Below, piece by piece: positions 45,089 to 53,813 of a DNA stretch of 55,471 nt. The first letter of the stretch is position 1. Each line of letters begins with the position of its first letter. The notes under the pieces are model-generated. The model saw only the letters and a list, made by a program, of their open reading frames with translations. It ran no database searches and was not told where the DNA came from. The position numbers and the translations under genes are program-made. The stretch comes from Leptospira biflexa (GTDB lineage Bacteria > Spirochaetota > DYNZ01): assembly GCA_020720805.1 (NCBI GenBank), contig DYNZ01000013.1, forward strand, positions 1 through 55,471, written 5' to 3'.

Positions 45089-45933
45089 TTGGAGAGCTCC
45101 AAAATTTCCTTCTTAGAACGAATTCGTATCATGTTGTCGTCGTCATTGCGGCATTGGAAATATTTTTCCAGGCCGGTGTAGGCAAGCAACACAAGCTCTT
45201 TAGCCAGTAAACCTCCATAAACATCTTTTAAGTGGCCATGGTTAGCGACGATATTTTCCAGCATTGACTTTTGCTCGATACTACTGCGTCGGGAATCATA
45301 GATATTGGTCTGTAGCAGCTTTTGTAGATAGGCGATGGCGAGGCGGATGCTGTTCTCCTGCTGAATGGCCAGATCTGGATTTCCCGTTTTTCGCACCAAG
45401 GAGGGGTGGTTGAGGATGAGCTGTTTATGTGTATCGATAGCCCTGTGATACACATACTGAATTTCTCGATAGCGATTATGGTTTTGAAATCGTGGGTCAT
45501 GCAATAAAAGATCGCAGGCTGAGAGGAGCATAAGGGACTTGTCGCAAAGATCCTCCTTTTCTTTTGGCACCTCTTTCGTTTCCTGCTTGAGTAAAGTGCC
45601 ATATTGATCTGCTGCAACTTTATGCACATAGATCATCTCAATTTTTAGATGGATGGTCAATGTTTGGCGAAAATTTTGGAATATCTCTTCGTCCACAGCG
45701 TATAAGTTTTGGGAGAGGATAGCATTGACATCTTCCCACTCCTTTTCTGCGTACTCCTCCGGATTGACCAGTGTCAGGGTTAGGTCAGGTTCAGCAGCCA
45801 GTTTATCTTCCAGAATTTCCAGGGCGCTTAGACCCAGGGAGAAATAGCGAGCCTTGCTTTCCGGATTTAACGGAGAGGTGATTGCCTTGAGGGCTCGAAC
45901 GATTTGCAGAAATAACGCATTGCTGTCCTTCAT
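45076..45933 (-). CDS. Hypothetical protein
   Basis: 285 residues, soluble and predicted mostly helical (KSLMLLSACDLLLHDPRF, QYVYHRAIDTHKQLILNHPSLV, AIAYLQKLLQTNIYDSRRSS). No recognised family or motif. GAAGG lies 6 bases before the ATG. It follows the small lipoprotein gene by 22 bases on the same strand, so both are probably co-transcribed. Confidence 0.55.
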   Translation of the reverse strand: MKDSNALFLQIVRALKAITSPLNPESKARYFSLGLSALEILEDKLAAEPDLTLTLVNPEEYAEKEWEDVNAILSQNLYAVDEEIFQNFRQTLTIHLKIEMIYVHKVAADQYGTLLKQETKEVPKEKEDLCDKSLMLLSACDLLLHDPRFQNHNRYREIQYVYHRAIDTHKQLILNHPSLVRKTGNPDLAIQQENSIRLAIAYLQKLLQTNIYDSRRSSIEQKSMLENIVANHGHLKDVYGGLLAKELVLLAYTGLEKYFQCRNDDDNMIRIRSKKEILELSNYSS

Positions 45934-45955
45934 CTTCTACCTTCGCTTAGGGGGT

Positions 45956-46195
45956 TCAATCTACACGGTAATCGCGCAGGTATTGGCGGCTTTTTTGCCT
46001 GTCCTGTTCTCTATTTTGTTTCTCGTCCAGGCGGAGCTGTTCCTGAAAAAGGTAGCGATAATCAATAGAGTGGTCATCTTTAAAATTCTGGTAATCGATA
46101 TAATTCGGTGTATCAAAACAGCCCGGTAGAAAAGAGAGGCTAACCAAGAGAATGAGAAGCCATCGACTCTGAATTTTTTGAAAAATGGGTCTCAT
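45956..46195 (-). CDS. Small putative lipoprotein
   Basis: 79 residues. Signal with lipobox FLPGC followed by a charged, Tyr- and Arg-rich tail (FQEQLRLDEKQNREQDRQKS). The ATG at 46195 has AAGGAGG 5-6 bases upstream; the open frame continues 24 bases further without support. Function unknown. Only 41 bases separate it from the type-B element. Confidence 0.6.
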   Translation of the reverse strand: MRPIFQKIQSRWLLILLVSLSFLPGCFDTPNYIDYQNFKDDHSIDYRYLFQEQLRLDEKQNREQDRQKSRQYLRDYRVD

Positions 46196-46236
46196 CTTCT
46201 CCTCCTTACGGGAACTCAAGGTTCCATTTTCTACAT

Positions 46237-46444
46237 TATACTAAAGGCATTTTGGTTTTCGGATATCGCTAGGCAATGCCAGCGATGTCGACGCACCCTT
46301 TAGCCAGTATTTACTGTTTGCAATGGACTTTGTCCCGCAACCGTTAATGCCAAGGTCGATAAGGACGCGGTTATGGCATTGCCCAACCGGTCAAATTCGA
46401 TGCCTATTGGTATAAAACCCGAGAACCAAAGTGTTTCGAGTATA
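46237..46444 (-). mobile_element. Type-B MITE-like element, copy 3, interrupted by type A
   Basis: 208 bases. The left 73 bases and right 32 bases are the two parts of a type-B element in reverse orientation; the middle is a type-A copy. Removing the 101-base insert and a 2-base duplication leaves 105 bases, the same length as 20232-20336 and 37344-37448. It lies in the 405-base gap 46196-46600. Confidence 0.88.
46312..46412 (-). mobile_element. Short type-A MITE-like element nested in type B
   Basis: 101 bases, TACTGTTTGCAATGG to CCTATTGGTA. The flanks are TT (46310-46311) and TA (46413-46414), consistent with a TA duplication that gained one substitution. Compared with 13351-13621 it lacks most of the interior. 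Confidence 0.85.
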
Positions 46445-46495
46445 TAATCCATATTCGGCATTCTTTGCATAATAAAAATGTATCGACACTTTGGC

Positions 46496-46522
46496 TTGCA
46501 TTTTTTTCTTGTACATTATAAA
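46496..46522 (+). promoter_or_regulatory. Candidate tatA promoter
   Basis: TTGCAT and TATAAA are 15 bases apart, 79 bases before tatA, beyond the end of the type-B element. The spacing is short for sigma-70, so this is tentative. Confidence 0.25.
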
Positions 46523-46600
46523 AATGATGGAATGATGGATTATACTCTTAGCCCGCATGTTGGCAGATGATGCGGCCTGATAAAGAAAAGGGAGAAGCGT

Positions 46601-46792
46601 ATGGGTTTAGGAACAACAGAATTAATAATTATTTTTGCGATCATCCTTCTGGTTTTCGGCGCAGGAAAAATTCCCAAGGTGGCACGGGATCTTGGCAGTG
46701 GTATCAAGGAGTTTAAAAAATCATTGAGTGGTGAAACCGATGAGGAGAAAACCACTAGCAAGGACACAGAAAAAGATAAAAAAGGAGCTTGA
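46601..46792 (+). CDS. tatA: Sec-independent (Tat) translocase subunit TatA/E
   Basis: 63 residues, a typical TatA: one membrane helix (LIIIFAIILLVFGAGKIP), an amphipathic helix with the FGAGKIPKVARDLG motif, and a charged tail. It forms the pore for folded proteins with twin-arginine signals. No tatB or tatC follows in the window. AGGGAG lies 5-8 bases before the ATG. Confidence 0.92.
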   Translation: MGLGTTELIIIFAIILLVFGAGKIPKVARDLGSGIKEFKKSLSGETDEEKTTSKDTEKDKKGA

Positions 46793-46878
46793 TCCTCGGA
46801 GTTTTGTTGCAGGTAGCTGTTTCAACGGGGATGCAGAATTGATTTTTTTCACCTTTTTTCGTTCGGACGGGAGTGAGC

Positions 46879-48330
46879 GTGCTTACCTCTGAAGTGATGA
46901 TCTATATTGTTGATGATGATGTAGATAGCAGTTTTTTATTAGAAAAAATCCTGTCTGAACTTGGTTATCAGTACAGGTCCTTTCAAAATTCTAAGCGTTT
47001 GCTGGAAGCAATGGATGAGGCAGAACCTAATCTGGTGATGCTGGATCTGTGCCTGGATACTGAAAATGGTCTCGAGGTTTTGCAGGAGCTGAAACGCCGT
47101 TTTCCCTTGGTCATGGTTGTTATGATCACCTCTTATGGGGATATTGAAACAGCTGTACAGGCTATTAAAGCCGGTGCTCTTGATTACCTTCCCAAACCCC
47201 TAGACTACAACAAATTTTCCGCATTAATCAAAGATATTTTACCGCAGTATCTATCCCTGGATACCTACTCTGCAACTGCTCAGAATAACCGAACCAACTA
47301 TCATGGACTGATCGGCTCCAGTAAGGAGATGCTCAAAATTTACAATACCATTGAAAGTGTGCGCAATAGCAATGCCAATGTCTTTATCCTGGGCGAATCC
47401 GGTACTGGCAAAGAGCTGGTTGCCCACGCCATCCATAAATCCGGCCGCCGTCGCGAAGGACCCTTTGTGGAGGTTAACTGTGGGGCAATCCCTTCTGAAT
47501 TGATGGAATCGGAACTCTTTGGCAGGGAAAAGGGGGCTTATACAGGAGCTCATGCGCGGCAGATTGGAAAGGGAGAATTGGCCAACAAGGGAACCCTTTT
47601 CCTGGATGAGATATGCGAAATGGATCTCTCGCTGCAGGTTAAATTGCTGCGATTTCTTCAGGAGCGACGTTTTACCCGATTAGGCGGAACCGCAGAAATT
47701 GAGGTCGATGTGCGCATTCTGGCTGCCACCAATCGCGATCCTATGGAGGAGATTCGGCAGGCTCGGTTTCGAGAAGACCTTTACTACCGTTTGAATGTTA
47801 TCCCTATACAGATGCCGGCCTTACGGGATCATATCCTCGATCTACCTTTGCTGGTGCATGCTTTTATGGGATTATTTGCCAAAGAGTCCGACAAAGAGTT
47901 TTCTGAGATCCATCCAGAGGCTCTTGAAATGTTGATGCATTACCATTGGCCCGGCAACGTTCGCGAATTGAAAAATATGATTCAGCGCATCGTGGTTCTC
48001 TTTGAAGGGCCGATGATTCTTCCAAGCTATATTCCGACAGAATACCGACCCAGAATCCATTTTAGCCTGAACTCACATAAAATATTTGGTGAAAGCAGAG
48101 CCACCTCTTTGGCTTCGACCCGGGAGGATGTATCCAGGCCAGTAGAGCCAGCCCGAGTGGAGACCCAGAGTGCAAAACCCACCAGCCTGAAAGCCTTAGA
48201 AGCGGAGCAGATTGAAAAAGTGTTAGCAAGATTTCAAGGGGATATTAATGAAACCGCAAAAGATCTGGGAATATCAAGGGCTACTCTCTACCGTAAGTTG
48301 AAGAAATATGGGTTGCAGCGCTTTTCCTAA
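46879..48330 (+). CDS. NtrC-family sigma-54-dependent response regulator
   Basis: About 483 residues. Receiver domain with acidic DDD cluster, phosphoacceptor D58 (numbered from GTG 46873) in LVMLDLCLD and K108. AAA+ domain with GESGTGKE (174-181), GAYTGA (221-226, usually GAFTGA) and VNCGAIPSELMESELFG. The C-terminal Fis-type helix-turn-helix is GDINETAKDLGISRATLYRKL. It should activate sigma-54 promoters when phosphorylated by an unlinked kinase. GTG 46879 has GGGAG 5 bases upstream; GTG 46873 overlaps that site. Confidence 0.9.
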   Translation: MLTSEVMIYIVDDDVDSSFLLEKILSELGYQYRSFQNSKRLLEAMDEAEPNLVMLDLCLDTENGLEVLQELKRRFPLVMVVMITSYGDIETAVQAIKAGALDYLPKPLDYNKFSALIKDILPQYLSLDTYSATAQNNRTNYHGLIGSSKEMLKIYNTIESVRNSNANVFILGESGTGKELVAHAIHKSGRRREGPFVEVNCGAIPSELMESELFGREKGAYTGAHARQIGKGELANKGTLFLDEICEMDLSLQVKLLRFLQERRFTRLGGTAEIEVDVRILAATNRDPMEEIRQARFREDLYYRLNVIPIQMPALRDHILDLPLLVHAFMGLFAKESDKEFSEIHPEALEMLMHYHWPGNVRELKNMIQRIVVLFEGPMILPSYIPTEYRPRIHFSLNSHKIFGESRATSLASTREDVSRPVEPARVETQSAKPTSLKALEAEQIEKVLARFQGDINETAKDLGISRATLYRKLKKYGLQRFS

Positions 48331-48373
48331 GCAAAGGCAACCGACTGGTTTAGCCAGCCGGATAAAGAAGAAG

Positions 48374-48569
48374 TACAAAAGGCATTTTGGTTTTCTGGTG
48401 GCACAAGGCAATGCCCAACCGGTCACTTGTACATAGTCTAGCGAAGTAAATTTTGTGTTGTGGTTCGACATCTCGACAAGCTCGATGCATCGCAGGCTTA
48501 CCATCCAAGTTTAACGAAGCATCGATGCCAATTGGTATACTCAGCGAATACCAATTGGCATCGAGTATA
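48374..48569 (-). mobile_element. Chimeric MITE-like element with B-type ends and A-type interior
   Basis: 196 bases. The left edge TACAAAAGGCATTTTGG is a B end and the right edge TCGAGTATA resembles the other B end. The interior (48418-48538, reversed) matches the long left arm of the A copy at 27086. It separates the convergent regulator and aminotransferase genes. Confidence 0.65.
48523..48563. repeat. Perfect 16-bp inverted repeat near the aminotransferase stop
   Basis: CGATGCCAATTGGTAT and ATACCAATTGGCATCG flank a 9-base loop, 9 bases before the aminotransferase stop codon. The arms are themselves an A-element end and its inverted copy. It could act as a transcription barrier, although no clear T run follows. 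Confidence 0.8.
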
Positions 48570-48572
48570 TTG

Positions 48573-49814
48573 TTACATTACAGAGGCGATTTCCTTGGGA
48601 AGAACCCGACATTGCTCTTTTGTAAGAGAGCAGATGGAAATCCGCAATCCCTCCGGGTTGGCAATCGGAATCGTGAAGATATGTTTCTCCTCTAATTTGG
48701 CCGCGACCGCTCCGGCCTGGTCAGCGTAAACCATGGTAAAATAGCCGCCAGTCGGTTTTGAGATGCGAATTCCCGCTTTTTGCGACTCTTCACCAAAAAT
48801 CTTAAATCTCTCTTGGATCACAGCGTTGGCCAGTTGCCGTTCTGCCTCCACTTTGGCAATGAGCTCGGGATTAGCAAAAATTGTAGCCAAAGCCTGTTGT
48901 GGAGCTGTGGTGTTGTTGGAATTGGATCCGCGGGTTGTACCCTCCATTACGTTGTACCAGAGGTCTGCTTCCTGGAGATCTCTGGTAAGGAGGATGGCTG
49001 CGCCAAGACGCCAACCGTATGCCATAAAGGATTTACTGGCTGATGGAACTAAAACAAGATTCAACTCTGGATCGATGTCGAGCAGCCTTGGAATAAAGGC
49101 CAGGGCGCGAGGATCCTTTCCATGAACACCAAAATCTATGTAAGCCAAATCCAGCAGAATCGTTTTGGGAACTTTATGCTTTTTCATTTCGCGGCCGATC
49201 TCTTCCCATTCAGCGTCAGTAATAGATGCTCCGGTGGGGTTGCTGTAAGGGCTGTTGATCATGAGAAAAAGCCGTTTCTCTTTAGCAGCTACCTCAGAAA
49301 CCACAGATTGGAAAGAGGCCAGATCAAAATTAAGATTTTGATCGAGAAGCTGGAAACCTTTGATCTGCTTGCCGCTCTGCTTGGCGATCAGGGTATAATT
49401 GGGCCAGTAGGGTAGGTGACTGATCACAGTTTGATCTGCCATATTAACAATGGCAAGGGTTAGCGCGCCGGATCCGCCATGAGTTGGTATGGAGCGGATA
49501 TGGAGATCTTTGGGCAGATCCAATCCCTGCAGAATGTACTTTGGATAGGTTTCGTTCAGGGTTGGCAGCCCTCCGGGCGCGGTATAGCCGCAGAGGATGC
49601 TGGCCTTGTCGTTCATCATATTTCTTACAACTTCCAGAAAGGTGGGGATTAAAAATGGATTTCCCTGTTCATCCATACCATTTCCCAGGGTTGAGTTGAT
49701 GACACTATCCTTTCCCACTTCGCTGATGCGCTGCTTTGCTCTTGCTGAAACGGCAAAGATTCCAGCCTTTTTGTTCATGACGATATCTTTTCTGCTATCA
49801 ATAATAATACTCAT
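48573..49814 (-). CDS. Class I/II aminotransferase (PLP-dependent)
   Basis: 413 residues. Fold-type I features: SIPTHGGSGALTLAI, SHLPYWPNY, INSPYSNPTG (substrate and cofactor contacts), LLDLAYIDFG, and the PLP lysine in SASKSFMAYGWRLG, then GGYFTMVYA. It probably transfers amino groups between aromatic or aspartate-type amino acids and keto acids. ATG 49814 has AAGGAA 6 bases upstream. It stands alone between a repeat element and the MshEN gene. Confidence 0.88.
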   Translation of the reverse strand: MSIIIDSRKDIVMNKKAGIFAVSARAKQRISEVGKDSVINSTLGNGMDEQGNPFLIPTFLEVVRNMMNDKASILCGYTAPGGLPTLNETYPKYILQGLDLPKDLHIRSIPTHGGSGALTLAIVNMADQTVISHLPYWPNYTLIAKQSGKQIKGFQLLDQNLNFDLASFQSVVSEVAAKEKRLFLMINSPYSNPTGASITDAEWEEIGREMKKHKVPKTILLDLAYIDFGVHGKDPRALAFIPRLLDIDPELNLVLVPSASKSFMAYGWRLGAAILLTRDLQEADLWYNVMEGTTRGSNSNNTTAPQQALATIFANPELIAKVEAERQLANAVIQERFKIFGEESQKAGIRISKPTGGYFTMVYADQAGAVAAKLEEKHIFTIPIANPEGLRISICSLTKEQCRVLPKEIASVM

Positions 49815-49950
49815 CGGTGATTCCTTTCTCAAAAAGAGTGATTCAAAAATGCTGATTGTATCAGCTCATAATTGCCAAATTCTTGTTTTTCCTTTGTTCC
49901 ACGCCTGATTTTTTGTCTCCGGGAGAGAGTTACAGAGACTACCTGATCTG

Positions 49951-50388
49951 TTATTTTTTTTTCAGATATTCGATGATTTTCTCCTGGGAAAAGTCCAGCG
50001 GGGAGATGATTCCCTCGTCAATTAAAATGGAGCCCAGTGAGCGTCCACTTTTTTCCTGACGAAGCTCTAACTCTTGAAGTTTTTTTGTGGTGATTTTGCC
50101 GATTCGCAACAGCAAATTGGCGAGATGTTCGCTGCGGTAGGGGTTAAACAGACGGTTCAAGCTATATTCCTGAAGAATATCCATAGGCACGAAACGCTCC
50201 TGGTGAAAGACCTCTCCCAGAATCACACCTGTCTCCTGTTGGCGCCGCAGCGCATATTCCAGAATATCAGCAGTTATGATATTTTTACGTAGCAGATATT
50301 CACCAAATTTTTCATGGTTTTTTTCGTCAGCGCCGAGGGTGCCGTCAGACTTATAATGGGTAAGATCCAGAGGTTTGGGCTTTTCCAT
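49951..50388 (-). CDS. Protein with two MshEN-like (T2SSE N-terminal) domains
   Basis: About 145 residues. Two related helical units: FGEYLLRKNIITADILEYALRRQ and LANLLLRIGKITTKKLQELELRQ with RSLGSILIDEGIISPLDF. They resemble the N-terminal domains of type II secretion or pilus ATPases; in MshE this domain binds c-di-GMP. The ATPase itself is missing, so it is probably a stand-alone receptor. ATG 50388 has AAGGA 5 bases upstream. It is divergent from the HD-GYP gene. Confidence 0.65.
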   Translation of the reverse strand: MEKPKPLDLTHYKSDGTLGADEKNHEKFGEYLLRKNIITADILEYALRRQQETGVILGEVFHQERFVPMDILQEYSLNRLFNPYRSEHLANLLLRIGKITTKKLQELELRQEKSGRSLGSILIDEGIISPLDFSQEKIIEYLKKK

Positions 50389-50513
50389 ACCGATCCTTTT
50401 TATTCGCAATATCTCTTACATATAAAGTAAAGATTTTTGGTCCTTATGACCCTATTTTTTTATCGGTCGGGAATGGTTGGGGCAATAACCGGATAGTTCA
50501 ATCTGTTTTTCAC

Positions 50514-50542
50514 TTGTCAGGAGTTAGGAAGTTTTGGAAAAT
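50514..50542 (+). promoter_or_regulatory. Candidate promoter of the HD-GYP operon
   Basis: TTGTCA and GAAAAT are 17 bases apart, 74 bases before the HD-GYP ATG, in the 228-base divergent gap 50389-50616. Confidence 0.35.
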
Positions 50543-50616
50543 AGGCAAATGTTGCAATCATGCGCTGGAACCTCTTGAGATCCAGGAAAAGTGTAAAATA
50601 TTAAAGAAGGATATGT

Positions 50617-52422
50617 ATGGCAGCGGCAAGTCCAGAGGAAACGCAGGGCAGTACGAATCTACGCAAGGTTGATCCTGAACTGATTAAGGGAAATGTGGCC
50701 TTCCCCTATGATCTTGTAAATAAAGATTCAGGTGTGGTCGTATCGGCCAATAAAGTCATCGGTAGCAAGGATTTGGAGGCTATCAAAGAGGCGGGCGAAC
50801 TTTTCTATCCACTTCCTGCTGAGCAGGTCTCATTGCAAGAGAAGGAGGTCAAAGAGATTAGTTTTGCAGATATACGGCATGGAGCGGTTTATTCCTTTGA
50901 TCTGCTGGATGCCGAAGGTCATGTACTGCTTAAAGCGGAGCAGAAGGTTTCTCATAACTTTGTGTATGGTTATAAGCATCTGGAGAGCGTCCGCTTTATT
51001 CCCAATTTTGAAAAGGTTGAGCTGGACAAGGTGGTTCTCTGGGAAGTGGCTTATGACGATATCAAACCTGGAAAAAGTTATGCCTTTGATATGGTAACCG
51101 AGGAAGGATACCTAATCTTTCCGCGTCATCGCAGCATAGCGGATGTCCGCTATATCGGTTATCATTTTTTTAAGAAATTTTTTTTACCGCTGCCGAACCA
51201 GCTCCTCCAGGATGACCCTGATCAAATCTATAAAATCTCTGCCTCTCTGTTTATGCAGGATACCCCCTTGCTGCATGACCTGGTCAACGAAAAGGGTAAT
51301 CTTTTGCTGGCACGAATAAAATCGTTAACGGCTGAAGATATTCAACTGCTCCGTCTTTTAAAGCAGGTCTATATTGTCTTACCGCGAGTAACCGTCATGG
51401 ACACATCGTATCCTGATCAGGCTAAGGAGCTGTTTGAGGAGTGGATTCGAGATGCCAGTAATGAAGCTATTGCAAGTTTGTATGTGCTCAGAGAAGCTGG
51501 TATGAATCTAACCAATGAGATTGCCAAGCTATTCAGCACCGGTACGCACGAATTAATGGTGGCTCTGCAGAAGTGCTGTCTGAAACATTATAAACATTCG
51601 TTGAATCTGGCTCTTTTATCTCTGGGTATGATCGTGAATATGAAAACAGAGCTCGGCTTCCAGTACAATGATGATAAGGAGTTTAACCGTAAAGCGGCAA
51701 ATTTTTTTCTGGGGGCTTTGTTGCATGACATTGGCTTGATCAAGCTGCCTAAGGAGCTGATGGAGAAGTCGATGGATACCTATGAAAAAGAGGATAAACT
51801 TCTTTTCTCGTCGCATCCACAAAAGGGGTATGAAGTTCTCCAGCGTTTTGACCGTATGAAAAACAGCTCCGATCAAAATGCCAGCGCTGCCAGTTATCAT
51901 GATATTACCAAACAGTGTGTGTTGTTTCATCATGAACGTTATGATGATAAAGGGTATCCAACGCGCCTGCCTTATGAGGGGTTGCCGCTGGCGGCAAAAT
52001 GGGTTGGAGTACTTGAAATCTTTGATGTATTAATGTCAAACTCCAGGCGCGGTGAGAGAGACCTGAATAAAGTCGCTGATTCCCTGAAAGGATTGGTCAA
52101 CGCATGTGGTACATTGCTTGACCTAACCATGGTTTCTCAGTTTATTTTAAAGGTTGGAAATAAATTGATGCACGGAATACCTTTCTATAAAGCAGGAGAT
52201 TTTGTCGTGCTGGATTCAGGGGATTTATCGACAGTGGTTACTCCATCTCTCTCGTTTCCTCTGGCGCCGATTGTGCAGGTTTTATATAGCAATAAAGGAA
52301 AAAAAGTTACAAGGCAGAGCATTGTGGATCTTCGTAAGGATACCAGAATGATTGAAAAGTTTCTGGCGCCAAACCGCGTGGACGAATATATCAAACGTGC
52401 GGAAAAGCAGGGCTATCTTTAA
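50617..52422 (+). CDS. HD-GYP domain protein (candidate c-di-GMP phosphodiesterase)
   Basis: 601 residues. The HD pair is HDIGLIKLPKELM (H370, D371), followed by SHPQKGYEVL, HHERYDDKGYP and LAAKWVGVLEIFDVLMS, which cover the HD-GYP signature. Residues 1-280 contain three related segments, each with a K/R-P/G-x(2-4)-SFDLLDAEG-like strand (FPYDLVNKDSG, YSFDLLDAEGH, YAFDMVTEEGY), an unusual regulatory front. It probably hydrolyses c-di-GMP. AAGGA lies 5 bases before the ATG. Its stop overlaps the tlpA-like start (TAATG). Confidence 0.85.
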   Translation: MAAASPEETQGSTNLRKVDPELIKGNVAFPYDLVNKDSGVVVSANKVIGSKDLEAIKEAGELFYPLPAEQVSLQEKEVKEISFADIRHGAVYSFDLLDAEGHVLLKAEQKVSHNFVYGYKHLESVRFIPNFEKVELDKVVLWEVAYDDIKPGKSYAFDMVTEEGYLIFPRHRSIADVRYIGYHFFKKFFLPLPNQLLQDDPDQIYKISASLFMQDTPLLHDLVNEKGNLLLARIKSLTAEDIQLLRLLKQVYIVLPRVTVMDTSYPDQAKELFEEWIRDASNEAIASLYVLREAGMNLTNEIAKLFSTGTHELMVALQKCCLKHYKHSLNLALLSLGMIVNMKTELGFQYNDDKEFNRKAANFFLGALLHDIGLIKLPKELMEKSMDTYEKEDKLLFSSHPQKGYEVLQRFDRMKNSSDQNASAASYHDITKQCVLFHHERYDDKGYPTRLPYEGLPLAAKWVGVLEIFDVLMSNSRRGERDLNKVADSLKGLVNACGTLLDLTMVSQFILKVGNKLMHGIPFYKAGDFVVLDSGDLSTVVTPSLSFPLAPIVQVLYSNKGKKVTRQSIVDLRKDTRMIEKFLAPNRVDEYIKRAEKQGYL

Positions 52423-52961
52423 TGTCCAAACCACAGGAGAAAAAGCTGGCCTGGTACAAGAGCCGCTGGGTGCGCCGCACCGGCGAGATCGCCCTCTTTC
52501 TTGCTCTGTTTCAGGGAATACTCTACTGGCAGACGCGTAATCTTCTGGATTCTGGGCAAAAGGTGCCTGAATTTCAATTGAGCGATCTGGATGGAAATGT
52601 GGTTAGCTCAGCTCACCTCAAGGGGAAAAGGGTGATCCTCCATTTCTGGGCAAGCTGGTGCTCCGTGTGCAAGACAAATATTCCTGTGTTTACCAGTATG
52701 CACTCTCTGTATCAGCACGATCCCCTTTTTATTTCGATTGCCATCGACGGTGATCGCACGGAGATTATTCGTAAGATGCGTCGCGAAAAAGGTATTTCTT
52801 ATCCTGTTTTGGTGGGTAATGGAGAGATTGCTCGTTTGTTCCGGATTTCGGCTTATCCGACTACCTATTTTATTGATGCGCAGGGGCGTATTCGCAGCCA
52901 GGATAGTGGATTTTTGTCTCCACTAGGCTTGTGGTATAAAACATGGAAACTTAGATTTTAG
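52422..52961 (+). CDS. Membrane-anchored thioredoxin-like protein (TlpA/ResA type)
   Basis: 179 residues. An N-terminal membrane anchor (EIALFLALFQGILYW) is followed by a peroxiredoxin-like thioredoxin fold: VPEFQLSDLDGNVV, HFWASWCSVCKTN with redox pair C80/C83, and AYPTTYFIDAQGR with the cis-proline. It acts on disulfides outside the inner membrane. It is translationally coupled to the HD-GYP gene. Confidence 0.87.
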   Translation: MSKPQEKKLAWYKSRWVRRTGEIALFLALFQGILYWQTRNLLDSGQKVPEFQLSDLDGNVVSSAHLKGKRVILHFWASWCSVCKTNIPVFTSMHSLYQHDPLFISIAIDGDRTEIIRKMRREKGISYPVLVGNGEIARLFRISAYPTTYFIDAQGRIRSQDSGFLSPLGLWYKTWKLRF

Positions 52962-52972
52962 CGGAGGGGTCA

Positions 52973-53806
52973 ATGGAGAAAAAGGTCATAGTTATCACCG
53001 GGGCTTCTGACGGGATCGGCCTGGAAACTGCAATTCAGTTAGCTAACATGGGATATGTTATAGTCATGATAGTTCGCAATCCGGACAAAGGCGAACTTGT
53101 ACGACAGGATATAAAGTCCGCTTCTCAAAACCAGGATATTTTTTTGTACACCGCTGATCTGTCAGATCCAGATCAGATACGCAAGGCTGCCGTTCAGTTG
53201 AAAAAAGATTTTCCGAAGATTCATGTGCTGATCAATAATGCCGGGGTTTTTCAGAAAAAACGGGAGGAGACAATTCAGGGTTATGAAATGACTTTTGCTG
53301 TAAACCACCTTTCCTATTTTCTTTTAACAAATTTGTTGCTGTCGTCGCTTTATGCGGCTAGACCATCGCGCATCATCAATGTCAGCTCAATGGCTCATCA
53401 GGGAGCTGAAATGGACTTTGACGACATTCATATAAAAAAAAAATATGACGGCTTTCAGGCCTATGCCAGATCGAAACTGGCTAATCTGCTTTTTACCTAT
53501 GCGTTGCATCGCAGATTATTTCATAAGGGTATCACGATCAATGCTTTGCACCCTGGTGTGATCAATACAAAGCTGTTGCGCGCTGGATGGGGTTCGCTGA
53601 GCGGTAGTGCTGGCCAGACCGGAGCTGAAACCTCAGTTTATTTGGCGAGTTCGCCAGCAGTAGAAGGGGTAAGCGGTAACTATTTCGTGGATAGCGCTAT
53701 CGCCCGCTCTTCGCTTGAGTCTCACGATAAAGAGGCTGCCGAGCGTTTGTGGACGCTCAGCGAGCAGATGACAGAAGTTTTTGACTTAACTGTTGTGCAG
53801 GGGTAG
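52973..53806 (+). CDS. Short-chain dehydrogenase/reductase
   Basis: 277 residues. NAD(P)-binding TGASDGIG (9-16), NNAGVF (88-93), active-site Ser near 138 and YARSK (Y164, K168). The overall pattern is closest to retinol-dehydrogenase-like SDRs. The substrate is unknown. GGAGG lies 5 bases before the ATG. Last gene of the HD-GYP operon, 7 bases from the convergent permease gene. Confidence 0.88.
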   Translation: MEKKVIVITGASDGIGLETAIQLANMGYVIVMIVRNPDKGELVRQDIKSASQNQDIFLYTADLSDPDQIRKAAVQLKKDFPKIHVLINNAGVFQKKREETIQGYEMTFAVNHLSYFLLTNLLLSSLYAARPSRIINVSSMAHQGAEMDFDDIHIKKKYDGFQAYARSKLANLLFTYALHRRLFHKGITINALHPGVINTKLLRAGWGSLSGSAGQTGAETSVYLASSPAVEGVSGNYFVDSAIARSSLESHDKEAAERLWTLSEQMTEVFDLTVVQG

Positions 53807-53813
53807 ATTTTCT

